A stretch of DNA of 64,000 nucleotides from Rhizobium sp. Leaf306 (lineage in GTDB: Bacteria; Pseudomonadota; Alphaproteobacteria; Rhizobiales; Rhizobiaceae): assembly GCF_001423425.1 (NCBI RefSeq), contig NZ_LMNX01000007.1, positions 1 to 64,000 on the forward strand. Reading direction: 5' to 3'. Under the pieces are notes generated by a model. The model did not search any database. It was not told the DNA's origin and saw only the letters and a list, made by a program, of their open reading frames with translations. The number at the start of each line of letters is the position of its first letter. The stretch's first letter is position 1. Positions 34,132 to 43,219 of the stretch are shown here, in pieces. The position numbers and the translations under genes are program-made.

Positions 34132-35697
34132 ATGAAGACTTTGAAAAACCAGCGCCAGCAATCGGTCACGGATGTCACATGGCGGCGCCTGTTCAGTGCG
34201 TTGAACAAGGACGGGCAGGCTCTCAACCTGCAAATCCGCCGCATGATCGTTAATGCCATCGAGACCGGTGTGCTCAGTCGCAATACGAGATTACCATCGA
34301 CCCGACAGCTTGCGGCCCTTCTGGGTATTGCCCGCAACACGGTGACGACGGCCTATCAGTTGCTGGCCGACGAAGGTTTCCTGATCTCGAAGGAGCGCAG
34401 CGGCATTTTCGTGGCGGCCGTCGGAGCGGCACCGGTGGTCAACCAGCCGCCGTCGGCTTCGTTCGACCAGTGGCAGGCAAGGTTTGCCATCCAGCCCTCC
34501 GCACAGCGGCAGATCTGCAAGCCGAGGGACTGGTTGGACTATCCCTATCCCTTCCTGTTCGGGCAATACGACCCGGCACTCTTTCCGACCAACAACTGGC
34601 GCGAAGCCGTGCGCGCTGCGTCCAGTGTCAGGGAGATCCAGGGCTGGGCGGGAGACATGATCGATGATGACGACCCGGATCTGGTCGAACAATTGCGCAG
34701 CCAGGTCCTTCCGCGTCGCGGCATCTTTGCCGGTGCTGGCGAAATCATCGTGACGATCGGCTCGCAGCAGGCCCTGTCGATGCTCGTGCAGCTGCTGGTC
34801 AGCCGCCGCACTGCGGCCGGCATCGAGGATCCGGGTTACCCGGATGTGCGCAACATGGTGAGCCTCGCGACATCGAACATCGTCTGCCTTAACCTCGACC
34901 GCCAGGGCGTCATTCCGGATGCGAATTTTGCGCGCAGCAACGTCGCCTTCCTGACCGTCAGCCACCAATGCCCGACCACGTCGGTGATGCCGCTCGAGCG
35001 CCGCAAAATGTTGCTTCAGGCGGCGCGTGTCGATGATGTCCTGATTGTGGAAGACGATTACGAGGCCGATCTTTCGATTGAAAGCGATGGTGACATCCCC
35101 TCGCTCAAGAGCCTGGATAGCGATGGTCGGGTCATCTATGTCGGCAGCTTTTCCAAGGTGCTCGCACCGGGATTGCGGGTGGGCTACATCGTTGCGCCAC
35201 GCCCGGTCATTGACGAGCTGCGCGTGCTGCGCCGCCTGATGCTGCGCCACCCGCCCACCAACAACCAGCGTGCGCTCGCAAACTTCATCGCGCTCGGCCA
35301 CTACCGCCAGCACCTCAAACGCACCGGAACCGTGATGCTGGAAAGGGCGCGGATCATTTCCGAATGCCTTCCGCATCTGTTGCCATCCTGCAGGGTGACG
35401 CGAGGCGAGGGAGCAACGAGCTTCTGGATCGAGGGACCGAAGGATTTTGACGCCCGCCGCATGATGGAGGCAGCCCGCCAGGCGGGCATCCTGGTCGAAG
35501 CGGGCGACATCTTCTTCAGCGATCCGGCGCACGGCCGCCGCCTCTTCCGGCTCGGCTTCGGTTCGATTGCGGCAAACCGCATCGAGGCGGGTCTGTCGCG
35601 CCTGGCGCCATTCGTCGAGCCGTCCCGACCAACCGTCGCGCCATCCGTGCCACGTCGAGCGGTCGCCTCCCTCCATCCGACATTGAGCGCTCCCTGA
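34132..35697 (+). CDS. tauR: MocR-type GntR regulator with aminotransferase domain (TauR-like)
   Basis: About 521 residues. The GntR winged helix (residues 20-95: ALNLQIRRMIVNAIETGVLS, LPSTRQLAALLGIARNTVTTAYQLLADEGF) is joined to a class-I aminotransferase-like domain. The PLP lysine lies in VIYVGSFSKVLAPGLRVGY, with IVEDDYEADL ahead of it. The start is uncertain; ATG 34132 gives a normal N-terminus but has no strong site. MocR proteins sense PLP adducts. TauR, the activator of taurine use in Rhodobacter, is of this type, and the next gene is a taurine aminotransferase, so TauR is the favoured assignment (inference from context). It may instead control the divergent importer. Confidence 0.75.
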   Translation: MKTLKNQRQQSVTDVTWRRLFSALNKDGQALNLQIRRMIVNAIETGVLSRNTRLPSTRQLAALLGIARNTVTTAYQLLADEGFLISKERSGIFVAAVGAAPVVNQPPSASFDQWQARFAIQPSAQRQICKPRDWLDYPYPFLFGQYDPALFPTNNWREAVRAASSVREIQGWAGDMIDDDDPDLVEQLRSQVLPRRGIFAGAGEIIVTIGSQQALSMLVQLLVSRRTAAGIEDPGYPDVRNMVSLATSNIVCLNLDRQGVIPDANFARSNVAFLTVSHQCPTTSVMPLERRKMLLQAARVDDVLIVEDDYEADLSIESDGDIPSLKSLDSDGRVIYVGSFSKVLAPGLRVGYIVAPRPVIDELRVLRRLMLRHPPTNNQRALANFIALGHYRQHLKRTGTVMLERARIISECLPHLLPSCRVTRGEGATSFWIEGPKDFDARRMMEAARQAGILVEAGDIFFSDPAHGRRLFRLGFGSIAANRIEAGLSRLAPFVEPSRPTVAPSVPRRAVASLHPTLSAP

Positions 35698-35802
35698 CGC
35701 CGTGGGTCCAGAACGGACATTCGATGGTACCAGAGAGGGTTGGGCCATCACTAGGCTGCGGGGCCGTGCTATGCGGACATTCCACGTTCAAGGAGATGCC
35801 CC

Positions 35803-37185
35803 ATGAATTCGGCGATATTGCCCAACGATATCCAGGCCGTGATCGAAGCCGACCGCGCCCATGTCTGGCACCATTTGACCCAGCACAAGACCTTCGAGAC
35901 GGCCGATCCGCGCATTTTCGTCGAGGGACGCGGCATGCGGGTCTGGGATGCGACCGGACGTGAATATCTGGATGCTCTTTCCGGCGGCGTGTGGACAGTC
36001 AATGTCGGCTTTGGCCGGGAAAGCATTGCCGACGCGGTCCGCGATCAGCTTGTCAAGCTCAACTATTTCGCCAATTCCGCCGGCTCCGTCGCGGGCGCGC
36101 TTTTTGCGCAAAAGCTGATCGAAAAGATGCCGGGCATGAGCCGCGTCTATTATTCGAATTCAGGATCGGAGGCCAATGAGAAGGTCTTCAAGATGGTGCG
36201 CCAGATTTCGCATCGTCATCATGGCGGCCAGAAATACAAGATCCTCTACCGCGAACGCGATTACCACGGCACCACGCTCGGCACGCTGGCGGCTGGCGGC
36301 CAGCCGGAACGGCGCGAACAGTACGGACCGCTGCCCGAGGGTTTCGTCGAGGTGCCGCATTGCCTCGAATACCGCAGCCAGTATGGCGACATCGACAACT
36401 ACTTCGAGCGTGCCGCCGACGCCATCGAAGAGGTCATCCTGCGGGAGGGGCCGCAGACGATCGGCGCGCTCTGCCTCGAACCCGTCACAGCCGGCGGCGG
36501 CGTCATCGTTCCACCCGACGGCTATTGGCCCCGGGTCCAGGAAATCTGCCGGAAATACGACATTCTCCTCCATATCGACGAGGTTGTCTGCGGTATCGGC
36601 CGCACCGGGAAATGGTTCGGTTACCAGCATTTCGGCGTCGAACCTGATTTCGTGACAATGGCAAAAGGCGTCGCCTCCGGTTATGCGGCGATTTCCTGCA
36701 CCGTCACCCATGAAAAGGTTTTCAACCTCTTCAAGGACGACCCATCGGACCCGATGTCCTATTTCCGCGACATCTCGACGTTTGGCGGCTGTGTTGCCGG
36801 CCCGGTTGCTGCGCTGGAAAACATGCGCATCATCGAAGAGGAAGAGCTGTTGGAAAACACCACCCGCATGGGTGAACGTATGCGCGCCAACCTGCGGGAG
36901 CTGCAAGAACGCCACGCGGTAATCGGCGATGTCCGGGGTCTGGGTCTTTTTTGCGGTGCGGAACTGGTCAGCGACCGGCAGTCGAAGACACCCGTCGAGG
37001 AAAAACAGGTTCAGGCAGTCATCGGTGCCTGCTTGAGCGATGGCGTCATTATCGGCGCGACCAATAGGTCGCTGCCAGGCTTGAACAACACGCTGTGCTT
37101 CAGCCCGGCCTTGATCGCGACGGCCGCTGATATCGACGCGATCACATCCACTGTCGATCGGGCGCTGACAAAGGTGTTCGGCTGA
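35803..37185 (+). CDS. tpa: Taurine:pyruvate aminotransferase
   Basis: A 460-residue class-III PLP aminotransferase. It moves the amino group of taurine to pyruvate, giving sulfoacetaldehyde and alanine, in the cytoplasm. The sequence carries the blocks I associate with Tpa: HVWHHLTQHK, SGGVWTVNVGFGRE, MPGMSRVYYSNSGSEANEK, RDYHGTTLGTLAAGGQ, HIDEVVCGIGRTGKWFGYQ, TMAKGVASGYAAISCTV (PLP lysine) and YFRDISTFGGC. AAGGAG precedes the ATG. It stands 105 bp behind the MocR regulator and converges with the SDR gene. A broader beta-alanine/omega-amino-acid specificity cannot be excluded. Confidence 0.85.
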   Translation: MNSAILPNDIQAVIEADRAHVWHHLTQHKTFETADPRIFVEGRGMRVWDATGREYLDALSGGVWTVNVGFGRESIADAVRDQLVKLNYFANSAGSVAGALFAQKLIEKMPGMSRVYYSNSGSEANEKVFKMVRQISHRHHGGQKYKILYRERDYHGTTLGTLAAGGQPERREQYGPLPEGFVEVPHCLEYRSQYGDIDNYFERAADAIEEVILREGPQTIGALCLEPVTAGGGVIVPPDGYWPRVQEICRKYDILLHIDEVVCGIGRTGKWFGYQHFGVEPDFVTMAKGVASGYAAISCTVTHEKVFNLFKDDPSDPMSYFRDISTFGGCVAGPVAALENMRIIEEEELLENTTRMGERMRANLRELQERHAVIGDVRGLGLFCGAELVSDRQSKTPVEEKQVQAVIGACLSDGVIIGATNRSLPGLNNTLCFSPALIATAADIDAITSTVDRALTKVFG

Positions 37186-37210
37186 CAGCTGCGCACGGCT
37201 TCCGTTCCAG

Positions 37211-37243
37211 ACAAGGGCTCGCCATGATTGGCCGGGCCCTTGT
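37211..37243. terminator. Hairpin between convergent tpa and SDR genes
   Basis: ACAAGGGC (37211-37218) pairs with GCCCTTGT (37236-37243), with partial pairing inside. It lies 26 bp behind tpa and 12 bp from the SDR stop; the T tract is weak, so a bidirectional terminator is only likely. Confidence 0.45.
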
Positions 37244-37254
37244 TCATTGGCTGA

Positions 37255-38016
37255 TCAGGTCGTCTGTTCGCGATGAACCTGGAACGGCGCCCAGGACTGG
37301 CTGACCGGCATGATCTCGAGGCTGTTGATGTTGACATGCGCCGGCAGGCTGGAGACCCAGTAGATGGTTTCGGCGATGTCCTCCGGCTGAAGCGGATTGG
37401 CGCCCTGATACAGTCGGTCGTAGGACGCCTGATCGCCGCCGGTGCGCACCAGGGTAAACTCACTTTCCGACAGCCCCGGCTCGATCGACGTCACGCGTAC
37501 GCCCTTGCTCGAAAGGTCGCTACGCAGGCCCAGCGAGAACTGGCGCACGAAAGCCTTGCTGGCACCATAGACGTTGCCGCCGGGATAGGGCCAGTTGGCC
37601 GCGATCGACGCCAGGTTGACCACAAGCCCGCGGCGCGTAACCAGCGTTTCCAGCAGAAGCCGGGTGATGGTGACGAGACCGGTGATATTGGTGTCGATCA
37701 TCGTTTTCCATTCGGCAAGATCGCATGTGTCGGCCATTCCGGTGCCAAGCGCCAGACCGGCATTGTTGATCAGGGCATCGATCGCCTGGAAGTCCAAGGG
37801 CAGCGACGCGAGTGCAGCTCGCGTGGCTGCCTCATCCCGGATGTCAAAACAGATACCGATGGCGCGTGTCTCTCCTCCCAGTTCAAGGACCAGCTGATCG
37901 AGACGATCCTTTCGCCGGCCGGTGACGATGACGTTCCAGCCTTCGGCCACGAAACGCCGGGCGATGGCCTCGCCGAAGCCCGCGGTGGCGCCGGTAATGA
38001 GGGCGGTTTTCGACAT
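37255..38016 (-). CDS. SDR oxidoreductase, probable sulfoacetaldehyde reductase (IsfD-like)
   Basis: A 253-residue YdfG-type short-chain reductase: TGATAGFGEAIARRF cofactor loop, VTGRRKDRL typical for NADPH use, INNAGLALG, catalytic Ser in NLASIAANWPYPGGNVYGASKAFV with the YxxxK pair (YGASK) near residue 152. IsfD, which reduces sulfoacetaldehyde to isethionate, belongs to this subfamily. Its place between tpa, a TauE-type exporter and tauABC supports that role (inference). AAGGAA lies before the ATG. It starts 27 bp behind the exporter gene on the same strand, so the two form one transcript. Confidence 0.78.
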   Translation of the reverse strand: MSKTALITGATAGFGEAIARRFVAEGWNVIVTGRRKDRLDQLVLELGGETRAIGICFDIRDEAATRAALASLPLDFQAIDALINNAGLALGTGMADTCDLAEWKTMIDTNITGLVTITRLLLETLVTRRGLVVNLASIAANWPYPGGNVYGASKAFVRQFSLGLRSDLSSKGVRVTSIEPGLSESEFTLVRTGGDQASYDRLYQGANPLQPEDIAETIYWVSSLPAHVNINSLEIMPVSQSWAPFQVHREQTT

Positions 38017-38043
38017 GATAGGTTCCTTTCGGGGGATCAGAAA

Positions 38044-38787
38044 TCAGACGGCGAGGAATGCGCCGATGGCTTGGACAAGGCCGATGGTGGCGATCAGAAC
38101 CAGACCGCCGGACGATACTCTATGCCAAAGCTCCGGTGACATTCGGCGTGACAGGAAAAAGCCGACACCGAAACCGGCGAGCGTCAGCGGGAAATAGAAG
38201 GCAAGCAGTTGCATGAGCTGCAGATCGATCGTGCCGAGAAAAAAACGGCTGACGAGGCTGGCGAGATCGACGACGCCGAAAAAGACCGCCAATGTGCCGC
38301 GAACATATAGCCGCTGCGTTCCGCCGGCCAGCAGCCATGCGGCCGCCAGCGGCCCGCCGACGGCAAAGGCTGATAGCAGCAGTCCGACGGTAAAACCTAT
38401 CAGCATGCCGATGGATCGGCCGGCCAGCCAACTGGGTGGATTGCGGATCATGGCCACGCAGGCCGTAAGCGCGACGATAATCGCGACCATCATCCGGGCG
38501 ATGTCTCCGTCGAGCCGTGCTGCCAGCAATCCGCCGCAGATGGCGCCGCACAGACCCGAGAGAAGAAGAATGCGGCCCGCAACCCAGTCAATCGCGCCAT
38601 GCTTGCGATTGAGCAATGTGAAGCCTGTCAGAAGCAAATCGTTGAACAGAATGAATGGCACGCTGACGGCCGGCAGCATCATCGCCCCCGAGATCCCAAG
38701 TGAGGCGACCATCGCGTAACCGAAGCCGGTCACGCCGCGAAATCCGCCCGCGCCGATCGTCACGATTGCAATTGCCAGCGCCTCCAT
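38044..38787 (-). CDS. TauE/SafE-family sulfonate exporter, probable isethionate exporter (IsfE-like)
   Basis: A 247-residue inner-membrane protein with about eight hydrophobic segments. It has the family's N-terminal GAGGFRGVTGFGYAMVASLG and an internal second half repeat (FTVGLLLSAFAVGGPLAAAWLLAGG). TauE/SafE proteins export sulfite, sulfoacetate and isethionate-like anions. Upstream of and co-transcribed with the IsfD-like reductase, it would release isethionate after taurine nitrogen has been taken. The ATG at 38787 is used; a TTG four codons earlier is possible. Confidence 0.78.
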   Translation of the reverse strand: MEALAIAIVTIGAGGFRGVTGFGYAMVASLGISGAMMLPAVSVPFILFNDLLLTGFTLLNRKHGAIDWVAGRILLLSGLCGAICGGLLAARLDGDIARMMVAIIVALTACVAMIRNPPSWLAGRSIGMLIGFTVGLLLSAFAVGGPLAAAWLLAGGTQRLYVRGTLAVFFGVVDLASLVSRFFLGTIDLQLMQLLAFYFPLTLAGFGVGFFLSRRMSPELWHRVSSGGLVLIATIGLVQAIGAFLAV

Positions 38788-39004
38788 TTCCCCTCCCAAG
38801 CCAGAGCGGCTGCCGAGCCACTTCTGCGGACCGGTCTAGGCAAACGGGCCAATGCCGGTGAGAGCCAGACGGCAGCAACGATGGGGCCAGTCGACATGCA
38901 CAGGGCCAGATGGCTGTCAAATCGCCGCAACTGGCTCTTTCGGCATGGCAATTGCTTCACGCTTAATGCGGGTAGTTTCCGGTCCTCTTTTAGGAGTGAA
39001 GTTC

Positions 39005-40012
39005 ATGAAGCGCCTGAGCAAAGCATTCGCATCCGTGGCCATGGCCTGCAGCATGGTGTTCGGCGCATCCGTCACCGCCTCGGCGGCGGACAAAAGCCTG
39101 ACATTCGCCTATCAGGACATGATGACCCCCATCCGCGTGCTGATGGAATCCGGCAAGCTCGAGGCCGAAACCGGCTACAAGATCAAATGGGTGAAGTTCG
39201 GTGGGGGTGGCGACGTCATCCGCGCCATGTCGTCCGGTGACGTCAATATGGGCGAAGCTGGTTCCTCGCCGGTTGCGGCGGCAGCTTCCCAGGGCCTGCC
39301 GATCAAGCTGTTCTGGATCCTCGACGACATCGCAAATGCCGAGCAGCTGGTGGCCCGCAACGGCAGCAACATCAAGACGATCGCAGACCTCAAGGGCAAG
39401 ACGGTTGCCGTGCCGTTCGTGTCGACCTCGCATTACCAACTGATGTATGCGCTCTCAGAAGCCGGCCTTTCGTCCAAGGACGTCAAGCTGCTCAACATGC
39501 GGCCGCCGGAAATCGCCGCCGCGTGGGAACGCGGTGACATCGATGCGACATTTATCTGGGCACCGGTTCTCGATGTCGCCAGAAAAAGCGGCACCGTCAT
39601 CGCCAGTGCGGGCGATTTCGCCGCCAAGGGCAAGGCGACCTTTGACGGGATCGTCGTCACCGACGAGTTCGCCGACGCCAATGCCGAGTTCATGACGACC
39701 TTCGTCAAGCTCCTGGCCGCCTCCGACGCGGACTACGCCAAGAACAAGGCCGCCTGGACGCCGGACTCCACTGAGGTTCGCGCTGTCGTCAAATGGACCG
39801 GCGCGAACGCCGCCGACGTTCCGGCCGGCATGGCCGCCTACAAATTCCCGCCACTTGAGGAACAGGCGTCGGCGGCCTGGCTTGGCGGCGGTGCCGCCAA
39901 GGCTCTGCAATCGACCTCCGAGTTCCTCAAGGAACAGGGCCGTGTCACCGATCTCGCTCCCGACTATGCGGCCTTCGTGACCGACAAATATGTGAAGTCA
40001 GCCGCCAAGTAA
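39005..40012 (+). CDS. tauA: Taurine ABC transporter substrate-binding protein
   Basis: A 335-residue periplasmic protein with a signal peptide cleaved after ASA (residue 27). The mature body opens KSLTFAYQDMMTPIRVLMESGKLEAETGYKIKWVKFGGGGDVIRAM. It contains MGEAGSSPVAAAASQGLPIKLFW and DIDATFIWAPVLD, the blocks of TauA-like proteins in the SsuA/NitT/TauT group. The ATG at 39005 follows AGGAGTGAAG. It leads tauABC and diverges from the exporter gene by about 220 bp. Confidence 0.9.
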   Translation: MKRLSKAFASVAMACSMVFGASVTASAADKSLTFAYQDMMTPIRVLMESGKLEAETGYKIKWVKFGGGGDVIRAMSSGDVNMGEAGSSPVAAAASQGLPIKLFWILDDIANAEQLVARNGSNIKTIADLKGKTVAVPFVSTSHYQLMYALSEAGLSSKDVKLLNMRPPEIAAAWERGDIDATFIWAPVLDVARKSGTVIASAGDFAAKGKATFDGIVVTDEFADANAEFMTTFVKLLAASDADYAKNKAAWTPDSTEVRAVVKWTGANAADVPAGMAAYKFPPLEEQASAAWLGGGAAKALQSTSEFLKEQGRVTDLAPDYAAFVTDKYVKSAAK

Positions 40013-40077
40013 GCGACGTTTCTTAAAGGCCGGGCCGAGGATTTCGGTCCGGTACAGCTTCTGACGGAGTGATCCCG

Positions 40078-40869
40078 ATGCTTCAGATCCGCAATGTAAG
40101 CGTCCACTACGGAGAAGGCGAAGGAGGAACTGTCGCGCTATCGCGTATCGATCTCGATATCGGACCAGGAGAATTCGTCGTGGCGCTCGGTGCCTCCGGC
40201 TGCGGCAAGACCACGCTTCTTTCCTGCATCGCCGGTTTCCAGCCGGTGACCGACGGCACGATCTTGATCGACGGGAAACCGGTGAGCGGACCGGGCCCCG
40301 ATCGCGGCGTGGTATTCCAGCGCCACGCACTGATGCCTTGGTTGTCCGTCGTCGAGAACGTGGCGTTTGGCTTGCGCATGCAGGGCATGCCAAAAGCGGA
40401 GCGGCTTCAGCGTGCCCGCCACATGCTCGAACTCGTCAGGCTCGACGGTTCTGCCGAAAAGAAGATCTACGAACTTTCGGGCGGCATGCAGCAACGCGTC
40501 GGAATCGCCCGCGCGCTGGCAGCCGATCCGCGCATGCTTTTGATGGACGAGCCGCTTGGCGCGCTGGACGCCTTTACCCGTGAGCAGGTGCAGGAGCTGA
40601 TCCTCGGCGTCTGGGCAAAGACCAGCAAGATGGCTTTCTTCATCACCCATGACGTCGAGGAAGCCATTTTCCTTGCCACCAGACTGATCATCATGACGCC
40701 GAGACCGGGCCGAATAGCCAGGATCATGCCGCTGGAGTTCAGCAGGCGGTTCCTCGAAAGCGGCAATGCGCGGGCGTTAAAATCCTCGCCGGACTTCATC
40801 GCTGTTCGCGAGGAAGTCCTTGCCGCCATCCACCAGGGAGACAGGATGACACGGGAGGCCGCAGCATGA
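40078..40869 (+). CDS. tauB: Taurine ABC transporter ATP-binding protein
   Basis: A 263-residue ATPase: LGASGCGKTTLLSCIAGF, FQRHALMPWLSVVENVAFGLRMQG, LSGGMQQRVGIARAL, LLMDEPLGALDAFTRE and FITHDVEEAIFLATRL. The PWL sequence in the Q-loop region and overall length fit the TauB/SsuB group. ATG 40078 follows ACGGAG by six bases; a GTG three codons earlier overlaps that site. It ends in a four-base overlap with tauC. Confidence 0.92.
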   Translation: MLQIRNVSVHYGEGEGGTVALSRIDLDIGPGEFVVALGASGCGKTTLLSCIAGFQPVTDGTILIDGKPVSGPGPDRGVVFQRHALMPWLSVVENVAFGLRMQGMPKAERLQRARHMLELVRLDGSAEKKIYELSGGMQQRVGIARALAADPRMLLMDEPLGALDAFTREQVQELILGVWAKTSKMAFFITHDVEEAIFLATRLIIMTPRPGRIARIMPLEFSRRFLESGNARALKSSPDFIAVREEVLAAIHQGDRMTREAAA

Positions 40870-41720
40870 ACGATCTCTCGGAAAGTCATTCGGTAACGGC
40901 AGCCATCCCGGCCCGCAGGCAGCTTAAGAAAATCCGTCGTAGGAGGCCGCTCAGCGGCATGCAGATCGGCCTGATCAGCCTGCTGATGGTGGCCTTCATG
41001 CTGGCCGTCTGGCTGGTCGTCACCCATCTCGGCCTTGTCAAGCCGCTGTTCCTGCCGAAGCCGGAGACGGTGCTCAAGGCGTTTTCAGATGCGATCGATG
41101 GACGAATTGACGGGGCGCCGCTGACGGAACATGTGGCGATGAGCCTGTTCCGGGTCGTTTTCGCCTTTCTGCTCGCGGCGCTGGTCGGCATTCCCGTTGG
41201 CCTCGCCATGGGCATCAGCCCGGCTATCCGTGCCATGTTGGACCCCTTCATCGAATTTTACCGGCCGCTGCCACCGCTCGCCTATCTGCCGCTGGTGATC
41301 ATCTGGTTCGGCATCGGCGAGACCTCGAAGGTTTTGCTGATCTTCCTCGCCTGTTTCGCACCGGTGGCGCTGGCCGCGCGCGCCGGGGTGCTGGCCGCCT
41401 CGTCCGACCAGATCAACGCTGCGCGAGCACTGGGCGCCAGCCGCCTGCAGCTGCTGAGCTTCGTGATCCTGCCGGCAGCACTTCCCGACATTCTGGTCGG
41501 TTTGAGGATCGGCATGGGTGTCGGCTGGACGACGCTGGTTGCCGCCGAAATGGTGGCGGCCTCGACGGGCGTCGGCCAGATGGTCCTCAACGCTTCGAAC
41601 TTCCTGCGCACCGACATCGTGTTGATGGGCATTTTTGTGATCGGCTTCTTCGCGGTGGTCTTCGAATTTGCCATGCGCTGGCTGGAGAAGAAGCTGGTTC
41701 CGTGGCGTGGCATGGCCTAG
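40866..41720 (+). CDS. tauC: Taurine ABC transporter permease
   Basis: A 284-residue permease: five to six membrane segments and the EAA loop QINAARALGASRLQLLSFVILPAALPDILVGLRIGMGVGWTTLVAAEM typical of TauC/SsuC. The segment FYRPLPPLAYLPLVIIWFGIGE is a family hallmark. It overlaps tauB by four bases and converges with the MocR gene at 41790. Confidence 0.93.
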   Translation: MNDLSESHSVTAAIPARRQLKKIRRRRPLSGMQIGLISLLMVAFMLAVWLVVTHLGLVKPLFLPKPETVLKAFSDAIDGRIDGAPLTEHVAMSLFRVVFAFLLAALVGIPVGLAMGISPAIRAMLDPFIEFYRPLPPLAYLPLVIIWFGIGETSKVLLIFLACFAPVALAARAGVLAASSDQINAARALGASRLQLLSFVILPAALPDILVGLRIGMGVGWTTLVAAEMVAASTGVGQMVLNASNFLRTDIVLMGIFVIGFFAVVFEFAMRWLEKKLVPWRGMA

Positions 41721-41789
41721 CAAGCGCACCTGCCAGAGACGGCGGTCAGATCGCCGGCAGTGCCGCCAAAGTATCCGCGCGTTGGGTGC

Positions 41790-43118
41790 TTAACCACCCG
41801 AAGCGGCCAGTGCAATCGCATTCGCAACCTCTTCATATCGATCGGTGAGGTTGCTGGTCGCCACCCGCAGATGGTGGGTGGGCTGAACCGCGAATTTCTT
41901 GCCCGGGTGGACGGCAATGCCGCGCGCTGCAAGCGTGACGAGAGCGAATGGCTCCGATGCCACAGGAACCCAGGCACAGAGTCCACCGCCTGACGGCACG
42001 ATCACGTCACGCTCTGCCAGAGCCCTGACAAGATTGTCGCGGCGCGCCTGGTAGAGCCGGCGTGCCTCCTTCAAGCCTTCTGCCGTCGTCTCATCGCGCA
42101 GCAGCCAGGCGGCTGCGCCCTGCAGGATGCGACTTGTCCAGCCAGAGCTGAAACTCCGGTAGGACTGGATCTGCTCGATGATCAAGCGCGTGCTGGAAAG
42201 GACCGCCAGGCGGAGATCCGGTCCCAAGGTCTTCGAATAGGACAGGATATGGATGACCCGATCGGGGAACACGCGCCCGAGCGATTGGCGTGGCGCGTCG
42301 GAAATATCCGCAAGGCCGTCATCCTCGATGATCAGCACGTCGGTATCACGCAGTTCCTCGGCAAGTTCCGCCATTCGCCGGGTTGCCACGGTCTGACCCG
42401 TCACTGAGTGCAGCCTTGGCTGGAATATGAAGGCGACCGGCTTGCTCAGCATTGCCTGCCTTAGGGACGCGGGCAGGGGGCCGTCGGAATCGCAGACGAC
42501 CGGCACGATCCTGGCGCCGTGATCCTCGAGGATATCGAGAAGCCGCATGCCCGTCGGTTCTTCAATGGCAACGGCGGCACCTGGCGGCACAAGCGCATGG
42601 ATCAGCGTGTAGACCGCGTTATATCCGCCGTTCGTCGCCAGAAATGCCTCCGCCTCGTAGGGCCAGGTCCTGCGAACGTCTGCCTCAAGCTCCGGCAGGA
42701 TGCGACTGCGCTCGTAGCTGTTCAGCTTCTCCGTCGATACCGCATGAACCAGTGCATTCCCGAGCGCCGGCAGCAACGCCCTGTCGGGCACGGCCATGGT
42801 CAGGTCCAGCACGCCGGCACCGTAATGGCCGACACTGGCCAGTCGCTCCGGCTTGGCGACAAAGCTGTCGCCACTCACCCAGGTGCCGTTACGGCCGCGC
42901 CCGGTGATGATCTTTTGGCGACGAAGCTCGCTCCAGGCCTCCGAAATGGTCGCGGGGCTCACGCCCAGCGAAAATGCCAGATCGCGGATTGGAGGCAGCT
43001 TAGCGCCGACCGGCAGCGCTCCGGCCCGGATTAAGGCGCTGGTCTCCAACGCTATTCCGCGAATTGAGCGATCGGTCAATTTTTCAGCAAACCAGCTCGA
43101 ATTATAGGCATCGCTCAT
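41790..43118 (-). CDS. MocR-type regulator with aminotransferase domain
   Basis: About 442 residues. It has a GntR helix-turn-helix (residues 15-85: LPPIRDLAFSLGVSPATISEAWSELRRQKIITGRGRNGTWVS) and an aminotransferase-like domain with the PLP lysine in HILSYSKTLGPDLRLAVLS. The region LIIEDDGLADI stands where the usual EDDY is found. ATG 43118 with GGTGA upstream is preferred. It converges with tauC but diverges from the operon at 43220, about 100 bp away, which is its most likely target. A short-linker, low-similarity relation to the MocR at 34132 makes recent duplication unlikely. Confidence 0.88.
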   Translation of the reverse strand: MSDAYNSSWFAEKLTDRSIRGIALETSALIRAGALPVGAKLPPIRDLAFSLGVSPATISEAWSELRRQKIITGRGRNGTWVSGDSFVAKPERLASVGHYGAGVLDLTMAVPDRALLPALGNALVHAVSTEKLNSYERSRILPELEADVRRTWPYEAEAFLATNGGYNAVYTLIHALVPPGAAVAIEEPTGMRLLDILEDHGARIVPVVCDSDGPLPASLRQAMLSKPVAFIFQPRLHSVTGQTVATRRMAELAEELRDTDVLIIEDDGLADISDAPRQSLGRVFPDRVIHILSYSKTLGPDLRLAVLSSTRLIIEQIQSYRSFSSGWTSRILQGAAAWLLRDETTAEGLKEARRLYQARRDNLVRALAERDVIVPSGGGLCAWVPVASEPFALVTLAARGIAVHPGKKFAVQPTHHLRVATSNLTDRYEEVANAIALAASGG

Positions 43119-43219
43119 TTCGTCACCATTTAAATGTTCAATAACGTAATACCGTTTGATCATTTCGAATTGAACATTTTATCTTCGGCCTATCAGCATT
43201 TCTGTCGTGAGTAACTCAA

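Noticed and set aside
34291..35751. 486-codon frame on the minus strand
   Set aside because: Antisense to the MocR gene, whose helix-turn-helix and PLP lysine motifs are clear.
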